Positions 1 to 9,800 of a stretch of DNA of 64,000 bases are shown piece after piece. Source of the stretch: DATEKX01 sp963726785. Its GTDB lineage: Bacteria; Acidobacteriota; Blastocatellia; UBA7656. Numbering within the stretch: the first letter of the stretch is position 1; each line of letters begins with the position of its first letter. The position numbers and the translations under genes are program-made. The notes beneath the pieces are model-generated. The model did no database searches and had not been told where the DNA came from. It saw only the letters and a list, made by a program, of their open reading frames with translations. The DNA is taken from positions 1,612,001 through 1,676,000 of the forward strand of contig CAVSDJ010000008.1 of NCBI GenBank assembly GCA_963726785.1, written 5' to 3'.

Positions 1-38
1 AGTGTAGGGTATGCGCGTGTTGGGGCGCAGATATTCAC

Positions 39-392
39 CTAGTCCCTTATTCTTTTTTTCCTGATTTTAAAATTGACTACTGTTGCATGTGCCGTAAAGA
101 AATCGTCCATCTCGCTATGTTCCCGTTTATTGAATTTGACCTCAATACGTTTCCCTTGTTGCAGATCTTGAGGGGTACCATTGATAAATTTGGCATCGCG
201 AATCAGGAATTCATGCATTCTACCCTTGACCTTAAAAAAAACTGAATGCAGGCCGTTAACATCTGATTCAGTGCGTTCAATAACTCCTCTAACCGTTCCG
301 CTGCTAGAAACATTCTTCTGGAGGGACTGAGCATGTACCGATGGCACGAACAATGAAAGCATTGATGCGATAATCATTAACTTGTGTTTCAT
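39..392 (-). CDS. small predicted secreted protein, function unknown
   Basis: A protein of 117 residues of no recognised family. The chosen start (ATG at 392) gives a clean signal peptide: basic MKHK, a hydrophobic core of about 13 residues and a probable cleavage after Ala21 (VHA-Q). An in-frame ATG 11 codons upstream would put charged residues ahead of the signal and is less likely. The mature part (about 95 residues) alternates short polar and beta-prone stretches (GTVRGVIERTE, VFFKVKGR, IEVKFNKRE) and ends in a basic KIRKKR tail, which suggests a small beta-barrel or OB-like fold; that is inference. It stands alone, with about 130 bases before the next gene, which is on the same strand. 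Confidence 0.55.
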   Translation of the reverse strand: MKHKLMIIASMLSLFVPSVHAQSLQKNVSSSGTVRGVIERTESDVNGLHSVFFKVKGRMHEFLIRDAKFINGTPQDLQQGKRIEVKFNKREHSEMDDFFTAHATVVNFKIRKKRIRD

Positions 393-527
393 GTTTGTCA
401 TCCCCCTGTGCCTAACGCCAAGCATCAGCGGGCGCGGGGCTGTTGACCCACTTTAGCTAGTGCAAGGCATTTGAATCGTGTTTACCGCGCTCCGGTGCAT
501 ACTGTAAGTTAGGCCCGCCCCCACGCG

Positions 528-2075
528 CTACCGCTTCCGCGGCGGGCGCGAATCCACCTGCAGCCTCGGCGCTGCCTCGCGGCGAAGTTCCGAAGCGTCC
601 GGCCTATGCGGTGAGAATTTTTCTTCGAGCCAGGCGATTACCCGCGCCACGGCCACCACGGGAATCAACAGGATGCGGGCCAACACCATCAACAACCTCG
701 GCCACACCGGCGGCACCTGAACAACTGGAAGCGATTCGGTCTCTCCGTGGTCGCCGAGAATTTGACCCGCTGTCTCCAATGCGGCAGAGACAGCTCCCTC
801 CATGCACGCCAAATCGATGGCGTTTTTTACGAAGTCTCCAGCCAGGTAGAGGTTCTTGATCTTCGATTTTGGCCGTGGCCGGTTTGGCCAGGCTCCAATC
901 GTGTTGATGAACAAGGGCACGCCCGTGTTAGGATTCAGCTCCCAATTTTCAACATCGGCTGGTGTAATTGGTAGGTACTCGCCGATCTCTTTCAACAGCA
1001 GGTTTTTCGCGCCTTCCTCGCTCACCTGATTCAACGGTCCGTAGTTACTCGATATGAAGGAAAGCTGGGGTTTGCCATCCAGCTCCTGCCAGAAGCGCCC
1101 AACATCGATTAGCGAAAGCGCGTAGTGGCTTCCGTGAAGAAAGACGTGTTCCCGAGGCAGGTCTGGCAGCTCTCGCCGCAGGCGGAGGTGTAAGGCGGCC
1201 ATGGGTTGAGCTTCGAGAAAATGCATGTTGCCTAGCTCGGGATCTGCTTCGTAAAGGCTTTCATGGAGCCAGGTCCGAGTGACCTCAAAGGGGGTGCAAA
1301 GGGCATACACATCGGCAGACACCTCTGTTCCGTCGCGCAGAGCTACGGCAGCGACGCCGCCTTCACGCATCACCACACCACTTACGTCGGAGTCATATCG
1401 AATCTCGACCCCCAGCGCTTCAAGCTCGCGCACCTGCGGATCGATGAAAACCGTTTGCAGATCCCCCGGTAGTATTGACAGGAACGGACTGGCTTGCCGC
1501 ACCCAGTAGCTGGCGATTCGTTTGGCGGTCATTGCGCTGAGGTCATAAAAGGGGATGGCGGACGCCTTGAGAACGTTCTCCTGGCCGAGTTCTGCGACCG
1601 ACTCGCTCGTGTACCACTTCCCGCGTATCAGGCCGACCTGGCTCACACGGTCCAGGAAGCTCTTCTCGGAGAGCGGACGGCTGATCATATCCAGCACTGA
1701 GTAGTTATACAGGATGTTGTGGTACCACGGCAGGAGGCCGTCAAAGGTGTTGTGCCAAATCGCGGAAAGGCTCGAAGTCCCGCGCACGGTAATTTTTTGC
1801 GGATACGCGCCGGGCAAGAGGAAGTGGTAGCGATCAAAGTCGATTAGCCGCACGCCAATGCGTTCAACGATGGCTCGGACATTGGGATACCACTGGGGGA
1901 AGACATGATAACCGTGTTCGACCAGTCGTCCGTTCTTGAAATCGGAGCCAGCCTTCCCTCCCAGACGCCTGGAGCGTTCGAGAAGTATCACCCGCCAGCG
2001 GCGCAGCGCCAGCTCACGGGCAACGACCATGCCAGCGAGACCTCCGCCGCCGACGATGGCAGAAGGAGTAGTCAT
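528..2075 (-). CDS. FAD-dependent amine oxidase / phytoene desaturase-like oxidoreductase
   Basis: A flavin oxidoreductase of about 515 residues in the phytoene desaturase / hydroxysqualene dehydroxylase-like branch of the NAD(P)-binding Rossmann / amine oxidase superfamily. Residues 5-40 hold the dinucleotide motif (GGGGLAG), followed by LLERSRRLGGKAGS, which binds the FAD ribose. The C-terminal flavin signature (NLYLAGDFVKNAIDLACMEG) lies near residue 420. A hydrophobic segment followed by an amphipathic basic tail at about 465-500 suggests membrane association. The start at 2075 is preferred to 2135 because the Rossmann beta-strand begins immediately and the upstream 20 residues are not conserved-looking. 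No carotenoid or hopanoid genes lie nearby, so the substrate (isoprenoid desaturation or dehydroxylation is typical of the family) is inferred. Confidence 0.8.
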   Translation of the reverse strand: MTTPSAIVGGGGLAGMVVARELALRRWRVILLERSRRLGGKAGSDFKNGRLVEHGYHVFPQWYPNVRAIVERIGVRLIDFDRYHFLLPGAYPQKITVRGTSSLSAIWHNTFDGLLPWYHNILYNYSVLDMISRPLSEKSFLDRVSQVGLIRGKWYTSESVAELGQENVLKASAIPFYDLSAMTAKRIASYWVRQASPFLSILPGDLQTVFIDPQVRELEALGVEIRYDSDVSGVVMREGGVAAVALRDGTEVSADVYALCTPFEVTRTWLHESLYEADPELGNMHFLEAQPMAALHLRLRRELPDLPREHVFLHGSHYALSLIDVGRFWQELDGKPQLSFISSNYGPLNQVSEEGAKNLLLKEIGEYLPITPADVENWELNPNTGVPLFINTIGAWPNRPRPKSKIKNLYLAGDFVKNAIDLACMEGAVSAALETAGQILGDHGETESLPVVQVPPVWPRLLMVLARILLIPVVAVARVIAWLEEKFSPHRPDASELRREAAPRLQVDSRPPRKR

Positions 2076-2255
2076 TTCGGTTGCTCGTTCACACGCGTCT
2101 CCCGGAATGACACTCGATAGGAATGCCCGCCACAAGAGGGAGCTATGCCGGGGATTTTCGTGGATACTGGATACAGGCCAGCTTCAATACTCATATTTCC
2201 TCTCAATGATCCTGCCTACCGCTCCGTATCAGCGGGCGCGCAACCTATATCACAA

Positions 2256-2283
2256 CTAACTTTTGATTAAAAGCAAAAGTTAG
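2256..2283. repeat. 10-bp perfect inverted repeat downstream of HAD gene
   Basis: CTAACTTTTG and CAAAAGTTAG are separated by eight bases in the 280-base gap between the flavoprotein start and the HAD stop. It could act as a terminator for the HAD transcript, but it has no following T-run on the minus strand. A second, 17-bp inverted repeat (2294-2310 with 2368-2384, CTTTTTGGGCAAAGCTG) spans the HAD stop codon. Confidence 0.4.
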
Positions 2284-2358
2284 AGACGTTTATCAGCTTT
2301 GCCCAAAAAGTCTATTAGTTGTAGAAGCACCTTCAAAGAAGCTGCAAGATGTTGCGCC

Positions 2359-3040
2359 TCACACAGGCTTTTTGGGCAAAGCTGACTCGCGCGCGTTTAT
2401 CATCAGAGAGGCGATTTCTTCTCTGGCTTCGAGCAATGAAGCAACTACGCAAAACGCAGCATCGCGGGCCTCGGGCGATGGTGCTTTTAGATCAGGCACC
2501 ATCATGGTAGTAATTCCTGCCGCACTTGCTGCGAGCACTCCAGCATCCGAATCTTCCAGGGCGATACACTGGGAGGGCTCGACACCAAGCCGCCGCGCTG
2601 ATTCGAGATAAATGTCAGGGGCTGGCTTCCCCCTCACCACCTTATCCCCTGTCACGATGTGATCGAACAGCGCTGCTAATCCAGCCGCGCGCAAACTAAG
2701 GCTCGCGTAATCCCGGTCGCTCGAAGTTGCCACGGCCACAGAAAGCTGATGTTCGCGTAGGAAGGATAAAAGCTCAAACAGCCCGGCCTTAGTCGGAATC
2801 CCCGAAGCCTCGACCTCTGCTCGCCAAAGGCCGGACCAGCGAGCGCGAAAATCAACAACAGGAAAATCCTTGCCGAAGTGGTCGAGGAGTGCGGCTTCAC
2901 AAGCGGGATTGGGCTGACCGACAAGCGTGAGGTAGAAATAATCGTCGAGGATGTAGCCACACTCTGTCGCCGCTTTCTGCCATGCCTGTTTGTAGATAGA
3001 TTCCGTATCGAGCATCAGCCCGTCCATGTCCGAGAATCAC
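2359..3040 (-). pseudogene. HAD-superfamily phosphatase (beta-phosphoglucomutase-like), frameshifted at the catalytic Asp
   Basis: HAD hydrolase with cap domain. The open frame from ATG 3027 (222 residues) starts at MDGLMLDTES; the family normally reads (V/I)-(I/L)-(F/L)-D-M-D-G, with the first Asp as nucleophile. Immediately upstream, GTG-ATT-CTC (Val-Ile-Leu) is in another frame and is separated from GAC-ATG-GAC by one surplus G at 3031. Removing that base restores VILDMDGLMLDTE. Other motifs are intact: VATSSDRD (motif II), KPAPDIYLESARRLG (motif III) and ALEDSDAGVLAASAAG (motif IV). The protein started at ATG 3027 would lack the nucleophile. Either the gene is dead or the base is a sequencing error. 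The true start is not clear; GTG 3040 is the nearest in-frame start-like codon. Confidence 0.75.
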
Positions 3041-3246
3041 CGCAGCAATGCTTGCCCTCCGTCCATGACACCTTCCTGTCCGGCTAGCGGATGGGTTGAC
3101 CGAGCGCATTGCTGTAGATTCATTTTGCCAGGGCAAATCCTGTGAAACCAGCTTACCGCGCTTCGATCGAACCCTTTGTTAGACCCGCCTTCGGTGTTAT
3201 TGCATAAATACAGTTGCGGATGAGCGAGGTCTGTTATCCCTCAATC

Positions 3247-3417
3247 ATGACAAAGAAGAAAACCAAACTTCAATACCGCATCCGTAACTGGCCTCACTAT
3301 AACTCAGCCCTTACCAAACGCGGAAGCCTCACGGTCAGGATTGACCAAGCCGCCCTCGACCGCTGGCTTTGCCCCGCTCTCCCTCATTCCCAGGCCCATT
3401 CAGTTGTCGGAATTTGA
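3247..3417 (+). pseudogene. IS5-family transposase N-terminal remnant
   Basis: About 50 recognisable residues (KYRIRNW.xYN.AL..RGSLT-like: RIRNWPHYNSALTKRGSLTVRIDQAAL) match the conserved N-terminus of IS5-type DDE transposases. The frame loses similarity after about residue 36 and runs out within 20 codons, where the flanking palindromic element begins. No DDE catalytic core follows within the next 400 bases, so this is a dead stump. Confidence 0.65.
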
Positions 3418-3589
3418 TGTCAACTCACCGCAGAGACGCCGCAGAAACGATGAATGCGGAATGATGAATGATGAACCGAACAGAGACTCTTAATTCATCA
3501 TTCATTGTTCATACTTCATCATTTCTGCGGCGTCTCTGCGGTGAACAGTTTTCCGATTTCAAACCTCTGAATCCGAAAACTGAATGGCC
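3393..3589. mobile_element. MITE-like palindromic element, copy A
   Basis: The ends read GGCCCATTCAGTTGTCGGA and, inverted, TCCGAAAACTGAATGGCC. Inside them lie an outer segment (ATTTGATGTCAACTCACCGC) and the palindromic GCAGAGACGCCGCAG / CTGCGGCGTCTCTGC. The core (3449-3520) is itself an imperfect palindrome of GATGAATG units. A second copy with the same two ends but a different core lies inverted at 19787-19956. There is no coding capacity. Length, terminal inverted repeats and variable core are typical of a non-autonomous transposable or REP-like element; I do not recognise the family. Confidence 0.65.
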
Positions 3590-3831
3590 TTGCCCTCTTC
3601 CCTGCGCAGGCGAACTCTTTCTGGAAAGAAGCGTTACTCAAGACAACCTTGACCGGCTCACCGCCGCCTGCCGTGGCGAGCGAACTCGAACGGCTTTGGC
3701 GGTCGGAGCGGCGGCAGAAGTAATAAGGGGAGCTAACCCCTCCATAGTGCGCTCGACCGCCCAAGCCATCTCCGCCGTCTCGTCGCGGAAAAAGATCACC
3801 TCTTCGATTGGCAGGCCAAATTACATTGAAC
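3590..3831. other. intergenic, no recognisable gene
   Basis: About 240 bases between the palindromic element and the stop of the C25-protease gene. Short arginine-rich open frames occur on both strands but show no family resemblance. This may be a remnant of the disrupted insertion sequence. Confidence 0.4.
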
Positions 3832-6800
3832 TCATTTCAATCGCATGGTCGGGTCGCCGAGCAGCAGGAACGTTCGTCTCACGTCTCTATCACTGGTCGC
3901 ACGTTTCGCTCGCCTCATTGTTTCGCCCAGCCGCAACCCACTGCCTCCTGCCCCGAACATCAATCGATACAACTCCTGATTCATCGCCGCCTGCTCTCCC
4001 GGCAACACCATTGCGCTCGATCCCCACACCGCTACTGCTCCTCCGCGCTCCGCTTTCAGCAACGCTTCGCCCAGGCTGTCCAGACCCGGATCATCGAAAT
4101 AGCTGTTCAAACAGGTCATCAACACGAACACTGACAAATGATCTCCATTCTGTAACCCTGCCGCATCGACGCTGGTCAATAAGTTGCCCCTCCACAGATC
4201 GACTGAACCGTGACCGGTATAGTTGATGATTAATTGCTTGCGGTTGATGCCGTCTATCAGCAGCCGCTTCGCTTCTGCCGCTTCCAGCCGGCCACGGTTG
4301 ATTTGCGATACACGCAAGGATGCCGGTATCAAGTTTTGCAATTCACTGCTGGCCCGCTCAAAGTTATACCCTTCGTTCGCGTCTGCCACCAGTAGCACTT
4401 CTTCGCTCGCGCTGCCAGCCTCATAACCGACGATCTTTGCCACCATCAGAGCCGCTTCTGCCGCCGTGCGGAATGGCAACCGCCCCACGGCTAACTCCGC
4501 TACGCCATCGCCATCCAAATCTCCCAGCGCTTCGTCGCTCGCCGCTTCCATGAAGATCGTATCGATCAGCGTTGTCGGCACCACATCCACATCGCCGTAC
4601 CCCAGATAGTTGCGCCCGTCATAGCTCGCTTTGCCTCCCAACAATAAATACTGCGGCTTCTTCTTCCACATCGTCTTCGCGTAGGTGATGAACTCTTTCA
4701 CCGCCTGCGGGGACTTGTTGCCATAGCTGAACTCATCGTAGATGTCTTCGATGTCAACAAGCTGTACGCTCAAGCCCTGGCTTTGGCGCAAGGCGACAAG
4801 CCCCGCAAGCGCCGCGAAGAACTCACGCCGCGTAATAACCAGCAGGTCGGCTCCGTTCGACGGCTGCCGCAGACTCGACCCCTGATTGGCACTGATCACC
4901 GCTGGTTGCTTGATGCCCGTGTCGGTGAAAGCCATCAAGATTCGCGTTCCTTCTTTCAACCCCACCGATACTGCGTATTCATTGCCCGTCGCTTCGATCT
5001 GCCCCGCCAGTTCCATCGGCATCTGCGGATCGGTAATATCAATCACTCGAATCAACGGCGACGTGAAGCCGCTGATCGTCTGCCCGCTGTTGCCTTTGAT
5101 CGCTGTCGTGTTCGTCGCCGTGCAAACAAGCGCATCGTTGTCGGAGGCGTAGCTGTGTGCATAGGTCAGGCGAATGTAATCCACCAGACTGACATCTGAG
5201 TTGCCGCCCGCTGCAGTCAGTGTCACTATGTTCGCCCCTTCCTGCAGCAGCCCCGCGTTGACTGTCATCTGATTGACCATATGCTCGCGGCCATCAAAGC
5301 TTAACGCTCCGACCGTTACGCCGTTCAATGCGACGTTCACCAGATGATCGGGATAAACCGGCAAGTCAGTCACTCCCTGTAGCGCCACCTCAAGCGTTAC
5401 CGTGTCAGCGGCTTTCGGGTCGAGATGCTGAATCATTAAGGTCTGGTCTACTGCCTGCGTCGTCACGACGGCTCCGAAGAAGTTTTCCGTCTCACCGTTG
5501 AGCAGACTCGAAAAGTAAATCGTCCGGTCGCGCCGCTCGCTGGTATAAGCAAAACTCGTAGCGCCGCTGCGTTTCGATTTGCTGGGAGTGATGCTCAGGC
5601 GCTTGCCGGGTTGATTGCCTGCGACCAACCAGTAGACGTGCGCATCGGTCGCAGTCGTGTCCAGTGCCGTGCCATAAAACTCTATTGCGTCGCTCGCATC
5701 AAATCTCCCATCGCTTTCACCACTGACCAGCATCGGCTGCTCCACTCCGTCCACATACAGTTGCAAGCGGCGTGGGTCGGTTTGTGAGTCCAGCCTGGCC
5801 GCCATCAACTCCGGCTGCTTCACTCGATACCAGCCCGTTTCCCGTATGCTCATCTTCACTGCCGCTTTGCCTGCCAGTTCGCCTTGCGCAGCCTGCGCGG
5901 CGGTTGATCCAGCCGTGATGGCCCGATTCTCCGGTTCTCCGGGCAGCATCTGTCCCACACGCGGCTCCCTCTCACCCAGGCGGCTCAAGACATCTGCTTG
6001 CGTCATCGCTGGCGGCTTTCCACCCGCTCGCTGCGGCTTCACAGGGCCGTGCAGCGTCGTTTTGCCATTCAAGTCGATGTCTTCAATATAGTAACTTATC
6101 TCACTATCTTGATTGCCGCCCCCATCCCACAACGCATAGCGCCTTCCGGCCAGCAACGCCGCTCGCCCAGTCACCAGCGCCGACCCCGCAAGAAGTTCAG
6201 TGTTGACCAATTCACGCCTGCCGGAGATTTCGCGATAAACGTTGAAGCCCAGATTGTCTGCTTCAAATCCGGTCTGCCATTCGATCAATGCGCCGTTGTC
6301 ATAACGGCTCGCCTGCATCGCCTCCAATCGCACAGCGGTCGGCTGCGACGCCGCTCCTGCCGTCCAATCCGAGAAACTTGACACGTTATTGATCGTCATC
6401 GTGTCGGCTGCAGGATCTACGCACGGCGACCCGCTCGCGCAATCATTTAGAAAGACCACGGGCGTGCCATCGCTCACGCGAATGATGCGATAGCTGGCAT
6501 CGCTGCCGCCAGCCGGTATGTCGGTCGGGTCGAGATAGTGAAAGACGAGATTGACCGTGATGCCGCTGCCGTTTAACGACCAGTAGCGTTGCAACGATTG
6601 GCTGGCATTAACTATCGGCTGCGGCCCCTGGATGGCTTTGACCGTCAACTCGCCGGAGCCTGCTGTGACGGTCGCATCAACCGGCGAATAGCCGTTAGCC
6701 GTGCCGACCGTGTAGGTAAAGCTGCCCGCGCCGCCGAACTGTTTTTTAAGATTACCAATGACCTGACCGCTGGTGCGCGAGATGGTCGCTGTTGTGCCGA

Positions 6801-9800
6801 GCGTCAACGTGTTCGCGCCGGTATCGATCAAGCCGCCGCTCAAGCTCAACGTGCCATTGACGTTCATGTTTTGACCGTTCAAGGTCAGCGTGCGCCCGAC
6901 AGCTACGGTAAGATTATTTACAGTAGCAGTGGCGGTGCTGAGTATCGGCTCATTGGTGACGCCGCTTGCGGGAATGACGACATCGTTCGGCGCAGCGGGC
7001 ACAAACCCCGGTGTCCAATTCGTCGCGGTGTTCCAGTTGCTGCTTGTCGAACCGTTCCAGGTCAACGTGTTGGTGACGTTGAGGGTAAAGCTGGCATTGG
7101 TTATCGCGTTGCAGTTGTCAGTAATGCGAAGGTTGACTGTATAAGCGCCTTCCGGTGCTGCGCCAGTGATCGTCACGATGCCGGTTGAAGTGCTGGCCGA
7201 AATTGTGCCGGTGAATGTGTTTGGCGATACATTCAGGAAAGCCACCGAGAAAGTGCCGTTGTCAGATGGCCCGGTCGCCGGGTTGACCGTTGTTGATGTT
7301 CCAATAAGCATTGTCTGTGGACTGCTATAAGTCAGAACCGGCAGAGAGTTGGCCGTGACCGCAACACTCAAGGTCGCCGACGTAGCAAGGCTGCCGTCGC
7401 TGGCCTGCAAAGTAAAGGTGGCATTGGTCGCCGTGCAGGTGGCGCTGACGTTAGCCGTAATCGTGCCGTTGGTGTTAACGATATTCTGTATCCTCACGCC
7501 GTTGGACGGGTTGGTGGTTGTCACTGTCACAGTGACACCGCCGGGGCCGCTTTCATCATCACCAACCATCGCGATTGTCGAGTTGGAAGCTGGCGAGCCT
7601 TGTTGACGGGACAGGCCTGCTTGTGGGGTTATCGTCGGCGCGGTGTTCGGCGTACAACCGCCGAGTCGTATAGAGGCGTTGTTATTACTGCCATTGATAG
7701 CGGCGAAATCCAACGTACCGTCTTCGTTGAAATCACCGACCATCACTGATAATGGCCTACTGCCGGTGGGAACGTCCATTGAGCCGGTAAAGCCACCCGC
7801 CCCATCTCCGAGACGAATCGAGACTGTGTTTGAATTCGTGATAGCTATCGCCAGATCCTGCTTGCCGTCCTTGTTGTAATCACCGATTGCGATTGAGCGC
7901 GGGTTCGTGCCGACTGTCAAAACGGTTGTGCCGCTGAAATTACCCATACCGTCGCCCAACCTGACGAACACTCTGTTATCAGTGCCCACAACTCCGGCGG
8001 CGGTGACAGCGAAATCCTGTTTGCCGTCGCCATTGAAATCACCGATGGACGGCGAGCGTGGCTGCGTGTTCGCGCCAATGAGGATGTTGGTTGAGCCACT
8101 GAAACCGCCCAGCCCGTCTCCGAGCCGGATGCCGACAGTAGTGCCGCCCGATATGATGAGGTCTTGTTTGCTATCCATATTGAAATCGCCAACGGCCACG
8201 GCTTGAACAGAGCCAAAAGTCACGATGCCGGTGACTGTGAAAGCGCCCAGTCCATCTCCGATCAGGATATTAATGTTTCCCAAAGAAGTATTAGCGACTG
8301 CCAAATCCTGCTTGCCGTCGCCATTAAAATCGCCGATTGCCAGTGCCACGGTTGTCGAACCTATGCCGCCTACGTTGATCTCACTGGTCGCGGTTACGCC
8401 CGTGAAGTTGCCCGCGCCATCGCCGAGGCGAATCGAAACCGTGCCGACACCAAGGTTTGCGGTGGCGAAATCTTGATTGCCATCGCCGTTGAAATCACCC
8501 ACGACGACCTGATTGGGCTGAACCCCGGTTTGGGCGGGGGGCTGGCCGCCCGGCACGCCGACCTGCACATTCGTTGTGCCTGTAAAACCACCCGCACCAT
8601 TTCCGAAGCGGATGGAAACCGTGGCGGGTATGGCTGTGTTATTGGCAATCGCCAAATCCTGATTGCCGTCGTTGTTGAAATCTCCGATTGCCACCCAACA
8701 TGGATCGTCACCGGCGGCAACGTTGGCGGCGGGACTGAATGACGGCGTGGCGCAACTGACCGCAGGATTCTGCACAATCAAATTGAAAGTGCGCGTGAAG
8801 GTTCCTCCCATATTGTCGAATGTCTTTACGGTTATGGGATAAGTCCCGGCGGGTTGAGCGTCGGTAACTCTCACGACTCCCGTTGAAGGATTCGCAACCA
8901 GGGTTCCGTTGAAACTGGTTGAAGTCGAAACATTGATGCGAACGATATTCGTTGGCGCGGCATCAGGCGTAACCGTTGTGTTAGCGCCAATGTCCACAGT
9001 CGTATTCGGATAGTTGCCAAGCGGCACGGGAGGGTCAACATTGAGCAGGAAGCTAGTCGTTGTTATCACATCGCAGTTGTCAGTCGCCGTGACCGTTACG
9101 GTGTAAGCGCCTACGGGAGCCGCGTTGCTGATGGTCACAGTGCCGCTTGTCGTGTTGACGCTGAACGTGCCGGTAAAAGCCGGAGCCGATGCCGTGATGC
9201 TGGTAATCGTTACGTTGTCGCTTGGCGCGGCATCGGGCGTGACCGTTGTTCCGCTGCCTTGAGGAATTGTGGTCGTCGGATAGTTGCCGAGCGTTGGCGC
9301 AGAGTTCGGCGTGACCGTTACAGTCAGCGTTGTCTCCGTAAACGCGCCGCTGCCATCGGTCACACGCAGCATGAAGGCGGCTGTCGTCGCCCCGCAGGCT
9401 GCTACTACATCGGCAGTCACGACTCCTGCGACGCTGACGCTGATGCCGGAGACTGTTACTCCGTTGACCGTAGCCGATACGCCGCCGCCCACCGTCACCG
9501 CCAGAGTATTTTCGGCATCCTCGACATCGTCCACGGTAGCAATTTGCGAGTTAGCCCCAGGGCTACCCTCAGTGCGCGAGAGCGGTGTAGCAGTGATGGT
9601 TGGCGGAGTGGCCGGGACACAGGTATTAAGCTGAATGGTTATGTTGCTGGAACTGGAATTCACGGCCAGCAGATCGGCTCTGCCATCAAGGTCAAAATCT
9701 CCTGTCGCCATAGAGACAGGTTGATCGCCGGTTCCAATGGTTGACGGTACTGTAGTGAATACGCCACTGCCATTGCCTAACAAGATAACGATGTGATTAG

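Noticed and set aside
6589..7188. 199-codon plus-strand frame inside the C25 gene
   Set aside because: Arg/Ala-rich composition typical of antisense reading of a G+C-rich coding strand; no start signal; fully inside a well-supported gene.
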